Source: Cordilura impudica (lineage: Eukaryota; Arthropoda; Insecta; Diptera; Scathophagidae). From it: a DNA stretch of 64,000 nucleotides. The number at the start of each line of letters is the position of its first letter. Positions within the stretch are counted from its first letter, which is position 1. Below are positions 1-10,118 of this stretch, one piece after another. The notes under the pieces were generated by a model. That model ran no database searches and was not told the DNA's origin. It saw only the letters and a list, made by a program, of their open reading frames with translations. Where the stretch lies: NCBI GenBank assembly GCA_963682025.1, contig OY821522.1, forward strand, positions 29,438,959 through 29,502,958. Direction: 5' to 3'. Both the position numbers and the translations under genes were made by a program.

Positions 1-58
1 TGCTCAACTACAACAACAGTTGCCACACGAAAATTTCGGGGTAATATTAATTCTATTA
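1..58 (+). repeat. 3' end of a Helentron 5' tandem unit (unit 0)
   Basis: The first 58 bases match the end of the ~325-bp units seen at 14914-15566: CAA-rich sequence, then GAAAATTTCGGGGTAATA and TTCTATTA. In the intact array the next bases are AAAATTCAATAAG. Here that continuation is missing and a minus-oriented HINE starts instead. The missing continuation reappears at 14914, so everything between is an insertion between two neighbouring units. Confidence 0.8.
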
Positions 59-350
59 CAAGTAAGAAAATTATAGTCGGTCTAGCCCGACTATTCGATA
101 CCCTATACCATGGTTTAGAGACCTTATCTCTTCGGTCCAACTAATTGGCTATAGAAAATAAGCATAAACCAAATTTGAGTGGCATTTTTATTCATTTTTT
201 TCGCTGCAGATATGCAAAAGTTCATATCGGATACTATTTTTACATGGGGACTACGTCGAAAAATGGACCGATCCTGAACATATTTGGCAAAGTCACTTAT
301 ACTTTGAAAAAATGTATACAAACCAAATTTGAGAAAAATCTGTGCAATAT
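59..350 (-). mobile_element. mini-me/HINE-like repeat, family 1, 3' half of a split inverted copy
   Basis: Read on the minus strand this ends in a short hairpin (AGTCGG...CCGACT type) followed by ATTTTCTTACTTG, the 3' terminus shared by all family-1 copies here. Going inward it is collinear with the other copies up to the segment CTGTGCAATATT at about 350. The rest of the same copy is at 14462-14913. It has no coding capacity. The family assignment to non-autonomous Helentrons (HINE/mini-me class) rests on the GTCY tract, the 3' hairpin and insertion into an A/T run. Confidence 0.75.
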
Positions 351-1457
351 TTATACCCTATACCACAATGTGGTTTGGGTATAATGACTTTGTGCTGCTG
401 TTTGCAACACCCAAAAATATATGACCTACACCCATCTTTAATAATACCGATCGAATCAGAATCATTTTTTCAGTCGTTTTAGCAATGTCCGTCCGACCGT
501 CCGTCCGTCTGTGTGTCCATGTAAAGCTTTAAATCAAACTGCAGGTCGCAAATATGAATATATTTTGATGAAATTTGGTATATAAGCTTTTATCTGCCAT
601 GGGATGAACGCTGTTGAAATTGGTGATAATCGGTCCATGTTCAGACCTAGCCCCCATACAAATGACCCCTATGAAATCAACATAAATTGCCATAACATCC
701 AAATTATCATATAGATCACGCTCAAATTGGGTTTATCTGTGTTTATTACATCCGTTTATCGTTCGTCCAAAAACAAACCCCATATGTCAATTCTTTGTCA
801 AAGCCCCATATAAAGCTGCTTCCCGATTTTCACATAAATCCATCAAAAAGCAAAAATATTGCACAGATTTTTCTCAAATATGGTTTGTTTATGTTTTTTC
901 AAAACGTAAATGACCTTACCAAATATGGTTTGGATCGGTCCATTTTTCGACCTAGTCCCCATACAAATGACCCCCATGAAATTGACATAAATTGTCATAA
1001 GAACCAAATTATCATATAGATCTCAGTCAAATTGGGTTTGTATGTGTTTATTATATCCATTAACGAGCAGTCCAAAAATAATCCATATAGGACAATTCGT
1101 AGTCATAGGCCCCATATAGAGCTGCTTCCCGATATTCACTTAAATCCATCAAAAAACAATAATATTGCACAGATTTTTCTCAAATTTGGTTTCTATATGT
1201 TTTTTCAAAACATAAATGACTTTACCAAATATGGTCAGTATCAGTCCATATTTCGACCTAGTCCCCATATAAAAATTACATCTGATATGTTCTTTTTCAT
1301 ATTTCCAGCTAAAAAAATTAATGCGAGTGCCACTCAAATTTGCTTTCTGCTTAGTTTCTATATCGAATTAGTTGGACCGAAGAGATAGGGTGTCTAAACC
1401 ATGGTATAGGGTATCGTATAGTCGAGCTAGAGCGACTATCATTTCTTACTTGTTTTG
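351..1457 (+). mobile_element. mini-me/HINE-like repeat, family 1, full-length copy
   Basis: It starts TATACCCTATACCAC and carries a GTCCGTCC/GTCTGTGTG tetranucleotide tract near 485-525. It ends with the 3' hairpin and TTTCTTACTTGTTTTG near 1457. The next copy starts directly after that terminus, so copies sit head to tail. Within this copy the segment from 'catacaaatgaccc' to 'caaattatcatatagat' occurs twice (about 655-720 and 960-1022), so it is also internally duplicated. The ORFs seen in it are shadows of the repeat. Confidence 0.75.
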
Positions 1458-2097
1458 TTATACCCTATACCACTATGTGGTTTGGGTATAATGACTTTGT
1501 GCTGCTGTTTGTAACACCCAAAAATATATGACCTGGACCCATCTTTAATTACACCGATCGAATCAGAATAATTTTTTGAGTCGTTTTAGCAATGTCCGTC
1601 CGTCTGTGTCCGTCTGTGTGTCCATGTAAAGCTTTAAATCAAACTGCAGGTCGCAAATATGAATATGTTTTGATGAAATTTGGTATATAAGCTTTTGTCG
1701 GCCATGGGATGAACGCTGTTGAAATTGGTGATAATCGGTCCATATTCAGACCTAGCTCCCATACAAATGACCCCTATGAAATCGACATAAAATGCCATAA
1801 GATTTAAATTATCATATAGATCACGGCCAAATTGGGTTTGTGTTTGTTAATTATATCCGTTTATGATTTGTCCAAAAATAAACCCAATATGTCAATTCTT
1901 TGTCATTGCCCCCATATAAAGCTGCTTCCCGATTTTCACTTAAATCCATCTAAAAGCAAAAATATTGCACAGATTTTTCTCAAATTTGGTTTGTATATGT
2001 TTTTTCAAAACATAAATGACTTTACCAAATATGGTTGGGATCGGTCCATATATCGACCTAGTCCACTTATAAAAATAACATCCGATATGTACTTTTT
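1458..2097 (+). mobile_element. mini-me/HINE-like repeat, family 1, 3'-truncated copy
   Basis: The same 5' start and GTCY tract as the neighbouring copy are present. It breaks off after 'ccgatatgtactttttt', about 150 bases short of the usual hairpin end, and the next copy begins at once. This looks like a truncated member of a tandem row. No gene. Confidence 0.7.
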
Positions 2098-2193
2098 TAA
2101 ACCCTATACCACTATGTGGTTTGGGTATAATGACTTTGTGCTGCTGTTTGTAACACCCAAAAATATATGGCCTACACCCATCTTTAATAATAC
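2098..2193 (+). mobile_element. mini-me/HINE-like repeat, family 1, 5' part of the copy split by the LTR element
   Basis: The 5' end of a family-1 copy, interrupted after CATCTTTAATAATAC. Its continuation (ATACCGATCGAATCAG...) is at 12974. The four bases ATAC at 2190-2193 and 12974-12977 are the target-site duplication of the LTR retrotransposon. Unsplit copies, for example at 433-455, show the original uninterrupted sequence. Confidence 0.85.
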
Positions 2194-3074
2194 TGTTATA
2201 CTCCTAACAGCTGAAACAAAACAAAAAAAAAACGCGGGTTCGCCTATTGTGTTTTAGCGCTGGCAGGCGCTGTCAATCGACGCCCAAACGGCGTCAATGT
2301 AGCTGTGGGAAAAAAAAAGAAAACAAACAAAACCAGATTCCGTACCAGTTAGACTGTGCGGCCTCTAGTTTTCATCTGCTGCCGTTATGCACTGTCTATT
2401 CTTTATTTATACAAAAATCTTATACCTAAGCTTAAATTATGAAAATAAAATTAATTGAAAAAATAAACAAACATACAAACAAACAAGAAAATGAAATAAC
2501 AGCAATAATATAATATAAATAAAAAAAACAAACATTAACCATAACGCAATGCAGTTCATGGCCATGGCATACTTAACCAATAACAAAAAGAAAACAAATA
2601 ATAATATCGCAAATACTGTGGGAAAAACAAAAAGACATACGTTAACATTTAATATACGCGGAAATTAACAAAAGAGAATTAAATCAATGTTATTGCTAAA
2701 AATTGCAATAACAGAACATTGCGATACAAAAAAAAAAAAAAACTCTAAAAAAAAGAATACAAACATAAGTAAGCCAACGCATGGTAACCGAAAAAAAAAT
2801 AAACAGCACAACACCTGTCAATGCGGAACAATATCGTATTGCTCCACATTGAACAATATCGTATTGCTCCACATTGAAAGTGACAAAAAATTCAAACATA
2901 AGCAAATGAGCCAATGTACGTTACCATGCCATATTGGGTTGTATGTATGTTTCTTGAAAGAAAACATTTAATAACTACGCTTGAGAAAAATCGATCGTTA
3001 TTAATTAAATGAATTTATATTTCAGTTTTGGTTACTTGCAGTATTATTATTGTTTCTGTTATGTTATATTTTAA

Positions 3075-3170
<96 letters not shown>

Positions 3171-3269
3171 TTATTTTTATTATTATTATTATTATTATTG
3201 TTATTATTATTATTATCAATAATCTAATCTTATACTTATCTTATACATGTGAAACTCTGTTTCACAACA
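2194..3269 (-). repeat. 3' LTR of the gypsy-type element
   Basis: This is the left copy of the LTR, downstream in the element's own orientation. It contains a 25-bp direct duplication (2827-2851 and 2852-2876) that the other LTR has only once. It also has a long TTA/ATT triplet repeat at about 3078-3218. The polypurine tract abuts its inner edge. Confidence 0.93.
3078..3218. repeat. TTA/ATT triplet microsatellite inside the LTR
   Basis: About 47 near-perfect ATT repeats with two TTTT interruptions. The other LTR has the matching tract at about 12759-12922 with a different repeat number and interruptions. Since the two LTRs were identical at insertion, the length difference arose afterwards. 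Long poly-Tyr or poly-Ile frames here are artefacts of the repeat. Confidence 0.95.
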
Positions 3270-3284
3270 TTCCTCCCCCTTTCC
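3270..3284 (-). other. polypurine tract of the gypsy-type element
   Basis: Directly inside the left LTR the minus strand reads GGAAAGGGGGAGGAA and then the TG start of the LTR. A purine run at this place primes plus-strand DNA synthesis in LTR retrotransposons. Position and composition both fit. Confidence 0.9.
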
Positions 3285-6075
3285 ACGAAAACGATTCCCA
3301 CATCGTTTACCAGCGACACTGAACTGGCACGCTGCTTCTGCTGCCGCTATTGTTGGTTCTGCTGCTGCTGATGATGATGGTAATGTTGATGCTGAAGATG
3401 ATGTTGATGTTGGTGATAATGTTGTTGGTGATGATAATGCTAATGTTGATGCTGAAGATAATGTTGATGTTGATGATAATGTTGGTGTTAAGGCTGCTGA
3501 TAGCGACCAAACCGATAAGGACGAATCCGGAACCAATGCTGATGATACTACTAATGACGATGAAGATACTACTAATGACGATAATTTCGACAGTCGCTGT
3601 CTGGTTTACCGATCACCACAATGCGTCTTTTTACTCTAGCATGTGCATGACATGAGGTGAAAGTTAACACCTCGTTGCATATAACCATTCCTGTGATTCG
3701 ATTCCAATACTACACCATGACAATCGTTGGCCTGTTGCTTCATAAAACGGATTCTTGGCCACCTTCTTCGTAAAAAAAAAATTACTTTGGCTGGCCGCTT
3801 CGTAAAACAAATTTTGGCCTGTCACTTGGATGACGGCATTGGGGACAGTACTTTCAGCAACGGATTGTTAATTTCCCGTTAGTCAATTGGTGCTTACTGT
3901 GGTATTCAACATAAGATCTGAGTACTCCCCTGATCACCTTCAATAATGAAACTTGTCGCAACCAGTGATCCAAGGCGAAAACCGAAAATTTTCAAATGAT
4001 TCGCAATGATGCAAATGGTTACGTCATCGCCACAAGAATCGCTGGAACCAAACCAATAGCCAATCCATCGCATATAGAATTCTCGATGGATTCGTTCGCA
4101 ATTCGCCCTTGCATCTGGGGTTGGATCATCAGCTCCGTACAGGCATTCACCCCTATGTCCGTCATGTGGCCACCCATCAGACCTGTCAGCCTACTGCTCT
4201 CTGCTGCCTCTACCGTTTTCTGGATGACTGTTGCTCCACCTCGTTCCCCGTGGACTTGGGTCGGAATTCCCTAACTCTACTAATATATAAAAAAATGGAG
4301 TATTTTATCTATTGAACGACTAACTAACTATACGTATATTTTCTTCTCACATTTTAGTACAATATTTCCTTTTTCCAATAACTTTGTTTTCTAATAATTT
4401 TCAAAATTTAATTTGGGAATATTCCCCGTCGTTCACCTAGCTTAAATACTTAGTTTTAAATATAATTGTTTTTTTTTTCCTTTTTATGTATGTTAATATA
4501 TATATATATATTTTTTTTTTTAGAAATATGTATAGTTTTTTTTTCTAATTAAATATGTATGTTTAATCTTTATATGTTTTTTTTTTAATATATTTCTCTC
4601 AATATGTGTATGATTAGAGCATATTTTAATGTATCTTCTTTTTTTTTAACAAAATATATTATTTCTTTTTTCTAAATATGTATTCATATTTTCCTTTTTT
4701 TTATATGTAGGTTAATATGTATATATATATTTTAAATAAGTAGTTTTTTTTTTTTTTTTTTTAAATATGTATGCTATTATCTATATATATTCATTTGTTT
4801 TTTTTTTTTTTAAATATGTATGTATGGGAAGACCTCCCATTTTTTTTTTCTTATCCTTATTTCTCTTTTCTTTTTTATGGAGGGGGCCTCCCATATTTTC
4901 TTAGTTTTTTTTTCATACTATATTTTTTTTTTCAACCATATTTTTTTCTTATGTGGGGAGTCTTCTCTTTAAAAAATTTTTTTTTCAGGTGAGGAGAACT
5001 CCCATCTTTTCTCATTATTATTATATATATATTTTTTCTTTTTTTTTCAATCGTTTTTTGTTTTAAAACGTGAGGAATCTCCCATATCTTCTCGTTATTA
5101 ATATAGCTTTTCTTTTTTTTTACCTGGGGAGATTTCCCATCTTTTCTTATTATTATTTTTTTTCTGTTCTTTTTAATATCTTTTCTTATATATATAAATA
5201 TATTTTTTTTTTAAATATATTTTCTCGTCCATCAGAGTATGTCCACTGCATCTGGAAAGTACCCCGCCGGCCTTGTCGGCCCAACCGCAGGAGTGCGGCG
5301 ACCATCCAGACGACTCCAAATTCCGTTTATCTCCAACCTATGCTAAAAGAAAAATGTCATAGGGAAAAAAAACAAATACTCAGCTAATACTATACCAATA
5401 CGCATTTACACCTTTGACAGAAAAACAACTCAAATCACTGTATTTTATTGAATGGTTACTTTTGCTCTAATAAATATAATAAATAAAGCATTTTTCCCTA
5501 ACAGCAGTACTGTTCCTATTTCTACGGCAATAAGACACCAGCAAGCCACCCATCGGTGGTCCGACCGAAATCATATCTAAGCCCCTTGTATACACATGTT
5601 CAACCTAGAATTTCCAAAACACTTCAAAATAAATAACAACAAATTAAGGCACGTGTCCTTCCTGGACACTGCCACCCATGACCGCACACAACGCGTCATC
5701 ATTCTCTGGAGCAGAACGGTTTCCTGTTGCATTCCGCAAACCGGAACCGGGCCACTGTGAGGCTATTCTCGGCAAAAACCCTCCCCGCAGTGTATGCCGC
5801 GAATTTTGCGAGACTCACTTCTGACTCCCCATACCAGATTCAATCCGTTGAACCATTCTCAACCACTGAGGTGTGCCCGCTACACATGGCGTCACCCTTC
5901 ATATAAAAAAACTGAGGCTTCCTGGTGGGAGACACTTGCCGGCGGGTTACGCGTAAACCCCCAACCTTCCCCTCACCACCTCAAATACACAATTACTAAA
6001 ATAAACAACAAAACAAAACCTTGGACATCATGGACATGTATATTAAATGGAATGATTTCAGACCAAATAATGCGA
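3285..6075 (-). other. long 3' region of the LTR element without a recognisable env
   Basis: There are 2.8 kb between the end of integrase and the polypurine tract. Three parts can be seen: an imperfect GAT/GTT/GCT triplet repeat (about 3361-3500); a minus-strand open stretch of about 83 codons (about 3996-4274) with no recognisable motif; and a T-rich block (about 4440-5230) with spaced hairpins. I see no signal peptide, transmembrane segment or furin-type site in a frame long enough for an envelope protein. A minus-strand TTTTTCTTTTAG near 5340 resembles a 3' splice site, but nothing after it is long. This may be a lost third gene or a long non-coding 3' tail. Confidence 0.6.
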
Positions 6076-7161
6076 TCACTGGTGGAACGCCCGTAAATGG
6101 TTATTATGCCACTTACGATTCTTCCCCTTTATGCGCACCGTGGACGTTACGGGACTGTTTATCCCAACTACCTCATAAGGTCCAGTCCAAATGGGTGAAA
6201 ACTTATTTTTCCTGGTGTTGTTCCTAACAAGCACCCTATCACCAACTGCAAAGGACACAGCATTTACCTTCCTGTCATAAGCCTTTTTCGAAAACAACTT
6301 AGCCCTCGTCTGATTCTTTCGCACTAGTTCATGCGAGTGCTGTATCTGATATTTAAGGACCTTGTTTGGGTCATCCGTATTGTAAAGTGGTGTACATTTT
6401 CAACTTAGGTTGGTCGGTAAGTCGATGTCGAAGCCGTATAATGTCTTAAATGGGATCTGCCCCGTAGATGAATGTACAGTGTTATTGTGCACATGCATAG
6501 CCGGTGCCAACCATTGGTCCCAATTGCTGCCATCCTCATTGACGAAGCTCCTCAGGTACTACGCCAAAGGACGGTGACTCCTTTCCAATGAACCGTTTGC
6601 CTGCGGGTGATATGGAGTGATGTTCAATTTCTTGACCCCTAACAGCCTACAGGTATCCGAAAACATCTTCGACATTAAATTTGTCCCGTTGTCCGTGACC
6701 AGCATGCTTGGAACCCCATACTTGGCTATAATTTCGTTAAAGAAAATTTTCGCCACAGTACTAGCCTCTCCATCCGGCATTGCTGTGCACAACATAAATT
6801 TCGAAAAATCATCTTGAAAAGTCAATATCAATTTGTTACCCGTAGTGCTTTAAGGGAGAGGTCCCACCATATCCATATATACCTTCTGAAAAGGTTTCTT
6901 GGCCCTCTTATTTTGCTGACATTTAACGCACTTCTTCACATATTGTTTAATATCCCTGTGCATGCCGACCCAGCGACATTGCCTTTTTATCCTTTTAGCG
7001 GTCGCCCGCACACCCACGTGACCGCCCAAAGGACTATCGTGAAAATCCTTTAACACTCTCACGATCTCTTTAGGATCCTTCAACACCACATACCTTGGTT
7101 CTCCATCGACCACCACCTCGACCGGTGGGTCATTAACATCGCTTGGTTCTTTTTCACTACT
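6076..7161 (-). pseudogene. integrase part of pol, four in-frame stops
   Basis: This continues the pol frame after a TAG at 7162-7164. The zinc-binding HHCC segment is at about 7050-6910 (H-x-H region, then CVKCQ). The catalytic core follows, with DDF after a strand motif, LVTDNGTN, and the acidic residue in GSLERSH. The C-terminal GPY module (TGPYEVV) lies near 6190. Further in-frame stops are TAA at 6850-6852, TAG at 6559-6561 and TGA at 6400-6402. All lie in one reading frame with no frameshift, so the frame decayed by point mutation only. In a working element integrase would insert the cDNA into the genome. Confidence 0.92.
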
Positions 7162-9558
7162 CTATTTGTTCCCGCTGTGAACCTCTTTGTCCTTCCCGTG
7201 ACCTGAGCTCCCCGCATGATTTTTTCCTTCGCCCTTCGACATGGCCCTAGTTTTAACCATCAGTATTTCCTCCGTTGAATATGGTATCCTGCTTAGTGCA
7301 TCCGCATTCTGATTCTTCTTGCCCGGCTTGTACCAGATTTCAAAATCATATTCTGACAGCTTATGTCTAAAGCGCGCCAACCTTGAAGTTCGATCCTTCA
7401 AGTTCGCAATGCCTTTCAGCGGTTGATGATCGGTAAAAATCTTAAAGTGCCGACCCAACAAGTATGGCCGGAAATTTTTCACCGCCCATACGATTGCCAG
7501 AAATTCCTTCTCTATCATGGAGTATCGAGTTTCCGCCCCATTCAACGCACGGCTTGCAAACGCAATGGGTCGATCACCCCCGCTACTATCCTGGGAAAGA
7601 ACCGCTCCTATCGCTCCACCGCTAGCATCCGTGGTCAATACGAAAGGTTTTGAAAAATCAGGGTATGCCAACACTGGAGGCGACATTATCGCCTTTTTAA
7701 GCTCCTCGAAGGCACGCTGGCAACCCGGTGTCCAATTGAACGCATTGTCCTTGCGAAGCAATTTATTTATTGGCAAGGCAATGTTGGCCGTCCCTAAAAA
7801 TGATTGCACTTCCTTTTTATTCCTTGGTGGCGGAAAATCCTTAAGGCATTTCACCTTTTCTGGGTCGGGAAGCGCTCCATTCTCCGAACACTTATGGCCC
7901 AAATACACTATTTCCCGCCTTAGCAAGTTACATTTCTCCGTTTTTACTTTCAAATTATTTTCCTTCAACAGCTGCAGCACTTTACATAGCCTTGAGTCGT
8001 GTTCGGCCAGACTACTACCATATATGACAATATCGTCCAAATATACAAAGCATTCAATGCCCTGAAGACCTGTCAGCACATGATTCATTAATCTTCGGAA
8101 GGTTGCCGGTGCGCCTGCTAATCCGAATGGCATCCTTTTGAATTCAAAGTGACCCAACGCCGTACTGAATGCTGTTTTTTCTTTGTCCTGTTTATCCCTT
8201 TCCACCTGATGATAACCACTGGCCAAATCCAACGTCGAAAAATATCTACTGCTGCCCAACTTGTCCAAAATTGCATCCATCCTTGGAGTGGGGAATACCT
8301 GCTTCAACGTTGCCTCATTCAGTTTACGAAAGTCTACCACCAGTCGCCAGCTCTTGGTCCCTGCCTTCGACGACTTCTTTGGAACCAATAGTAATGGCGA
8401 ATTCCATGGTGACACGCTATGTGAAATTATGCCATGGTGCTGGAGCTTCTGGACCTGCCGATTAATTTCCTTACGATGAATCTGAGGTAACCTGTACTGC
8501 TTCTGATTAATCGGCAGCTGTCCACGCTGCACGGGAATTTTATGCTTTACCATATTCGTGCAAGATAGTTTATCACCCTCTAACCAAAAGATATCATGGT
8601 ACGTTGCGCATATCGCCTGAATGGACGACATTTCCTCACTATTCAAGTCGGCATCGGTCTTTATTGTGGCCATTATCCTACTGACCCTCTCCTTGACATC
8701 TACGTCCTGCATGTGCGTCACCAAACCCGCACCTGGATCTTTTAAATTTACTAATCCAGTGAATTTTGGCATAAACCCATCCTTTAGGTAGTATTCAACC
8801 TCAGTAGCATTCAAAATGGGTGCTTTCACCACCCCATCCCTTACGTTGGTTAGCGCGGCCCCTAGATATACTCCTGGCGACAATTCTTGCTTATCCACGA
8901 CCACCGTAGTATGTTTGGTGTTGATCCCCATGGTTGCAATAGATACTGTCCTTGCCTTCGCCACTATGGCTTTTTCCACGATATTTACTGCCCCCGAACC
9001 CCTGGCCTCCCTCAAAGAAACCAGAGGTAAGTTCCACTCACCTCCATTCGAGTACAGTTTCAGAGAAAGATTAATCGTATCAGTGACGGAACGTCCCCAT
9101 AGATTATCGCGACCTAAAATACCATCTCCCGGCAAATTATCATGCTTATCCACACAATGCATATCGAACCCCAATTCCGCGATGTCCGAGTGCTCAATCC
9201 TGACTAACCCTATAGTCCTGGAGAATCCTCCGAATGCTCCTCGCAGGTCCTTCACCACCGTCCTGTCCACACTAATATCCCCCGTAAGACTGCTGTCCTT
9301 TACCAGGCTGGTGTCTGCCCCTGTATCCACTAATAAATTCAGACACCCCGTCTTTGCCCAAGCACATGGCAATCTTACAAACACCGAATCTGCGTAACTA
9401 CACCTAGCTGAAATCCCCCCTATATTCATATCCGACCCCGCAATGGGTCCTACCTCAGCAGCCTTCGCAGATTCCGATGTTAACAACGGTATTAGACTTT
9501 CGCGTGATCGAGTCGGTGGCCCTACCCGTTTCCCGACACATTTCTCCCCTGTGTACAT
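7162..9558 (-). CDS. pol: pol: protease, reverse transcriptase and RNase H (open, 798 codons)
   Basis: An open frame with an aspartic protease motif LLVDTGADTS (about residues 76-85). The reverse transcriptase has WRLVVDFRKLN, LDLASGYHQ and the catalytic YLDD (about residues 505-508). RNase H has TTDASGGAIGAV, the E in MIEKE, and FTDHQPL. The frame then stops at a TAG before integrase. The ATG at 9558 lies inside gag, and pol is in the -1 frame relative to gag, so translation is expected by -1 frameshifting at 9528-9534, not from this ATG. In the family this protein matures Gag and copies element RNA into DNA in virus-like particles. All visible catalytic residues are kept, which contrasts with the broken integrase. 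Confidence 0.95.
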   Translation of the reverse strand: MYTGEKCVGKRVGPPTRSRESLIPLLTSESAKAAEVGPIAGSDMNIGGISARCSYADSVFVRLPCAWAKTGCLNLLVDTGADTSLVKDSSLTGDISVDRTVVKDLRGAFGGFSRTIGLVRIEHSDIAELGFDMHCVDKHDNLPGDGILGRDNLWGRSVTDTINLSLKLYSNGGEWNLPLVSLREARGSGAVNIVEKAIVAKARTVSIATMGINTKHTTVVVDKQELSPGVYLGAALTNVRDGVVKAPILNATEVEYYLKDGFMPKFTGLVNLKDPGAGLVTHMQDVDVKERVSRIMATIKTDADLNSEEMSSIQAICATYHDIFWLEGDKLSCTNMVKHKIPVQRGQLPINQKQYRLPQIHRKEINRQVQKLQHHGIISHSVSPWNSPLLLVPKKSSKAGTKSWRLVVDFRKLNEATLKQVFPTPRMDAILDKLGSSRYFSTLDLASGYHQVERDKQDKEKTAFSTALGHFEFKRMPFGLAGAPATFRRLMNHVLTGLQGIECFVYLDDIVIYGSSLAEHDSRLCKVLQLLKENNLKVKTEKCNLLRREIVYLGHKCSENGALPDPEKVKCLKDFPPPRNKKEVQSFLGTANIALPINKLLRKDNAFNWTPGCQRAFEELKKAIMSPPVLAYPDFSKPFVLTTDASGGAIGAVLSQDSSGGDRPIAFASRALNGAETRYSMIEKEFLAIVWAVKNFRPYLLGRHFKIFTDHQPLKGIANLKDRTSRLARFRHKLSEYDFEIWYKPGKKNQNADALSRIPYSTEEILMVKTRAMSKGEGKNHAGSSGHGKDKEVHSGNK

Positions 9559-10118
9559 TGCCTACTAAAATGTCCCTCCTTGCCGCAATTATAGCATTTC
9601 CCCTTTGGTGTCGAACCTCCAGGTTGCCCTCTCTCCATCGTCGAGGGTCCCCTACCACAGCTCCTACCTGGCTCATGGCCGTATATTCTACATTCAACAC
9701 AATATGGGGTATTTTTCCTCGTCCAGCATACATCACGAGTGTGTCCCGCCCGTTGACAGAACGAACAGGGCGGTGCTTTGTATGCCTTGCCACTTGACCC
9801 AGTATTATTGTATGCATTGCCAATTGACCCAGCATTATTGTATGCCGTACCACTTGACCCAGCATTATTGTATGCCGTACCACTTGACCCAGCATTGTTG
9901 AGCGGAACAGCCTTATCTGCCTCCGTTCTGCGCAACAACTGTTCTACGGCTGCCACGAGACCCGAGACTGGATCCTCGCGGGTGCACTCCTCGTTAAAGT
10001 TTACACCCCTTAACGGAGGATCATCCCCCCGCCAGAGAGTTGCTTGAGCCGCCAGTGCTTCAGTCAAGAGATCGTCCAACTTACATGAGCTGCTTGCCAA
10101 CATCCTACCACGCAGCAT
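9522..10118 (-). CDS. gag: gag, C-terminal nucleocapsid part
   Basis: It holds three CCHC-type zinc knuckles: CSFCQRAGHTRDVC, CVECRIYGHEPGRSC and CYNCGKEGHFSRQC. These bind element RNA in virus-like particles. The second has five residues, not four, between His and the last Cys. Upstream of them lies a run of four near-identical 10-residue repeats of the YNNAGSSGTA type, encoded by a 30-bp tandem repeat at about 9780-9900. The frame ends with TAG at 9522-9524. The ATG at 10118 is only the first one after a frame break and is probably not the true start; the N-terminal half is at 10234-11091 in another frame. Confidence 0.9.
   Translation of the reverse strand: MLRGRMLASSSCKLDDLLTEALAAQATLWRGDDPPLRGVNFNEECTREDPVSGLVAAVEQLLRRTEADKAVPLNNAGSSGTAYNNAGSSGTAYNNAGSIGNAYNNTGSSGKAYKAPPCSFCQRAGHTRDVCWTRKNTPYCVECRIYGHEPGRSCGRGPSTMERGQPGGSTPKGKCYNCGKEGHFSRQCTQGRNVSGNG
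9528..9534 (-). promoter_or_regulatory. -1 ribosomal frameshift heptamer between gag and pol
   Basis: On the minus strand the gag codons read TCG GGA AAC GGG TAG. This puts G GGA AAC exactly in the X XXY YYZ phase of a -1 slippery site, one sense codon before the gag stop. The pol frame (7162-9558) is the -1 frame relative to gag and overlaps it here by about 36 bases. Spacing, phase and frame all agree. Confidence 0.85.

Noticed and set aside
795..2257. Open frames of 60-140 codons in the HINE copies, also at 13250-14396, 30879-31196
   Set aside because: The same frames recur in every repeat copy with stops at varying places and no motif; they are shadows of a non-coding repeat.
3028..3322. 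Poly-Tyr and poly-Ile open frames
   Set aside because: They are readings of the ATT microsatellite inside the LTR.
3282..3641. Plus-strand Asp/Asn-rich open frame (and a Ser/Thr-rich frame opposite)
   Set aside because: Both come from an imperfect GAT/GTT/GCT triplet repeat in the 3' region of the LTR element; no start context or domain.
3996..4274. Possible env gene of the LTR element
   Set aside because: The minus strand is open for about 83 codons with no signal peptide, membrane segment or known motif; too short to call.
4501..5230. Plus-strand Phe-rich frames (4771-4992, 5070-5387)
   Set aside because: They are generated by T-runs in the low-complexity 3' region of the minus-strand element.
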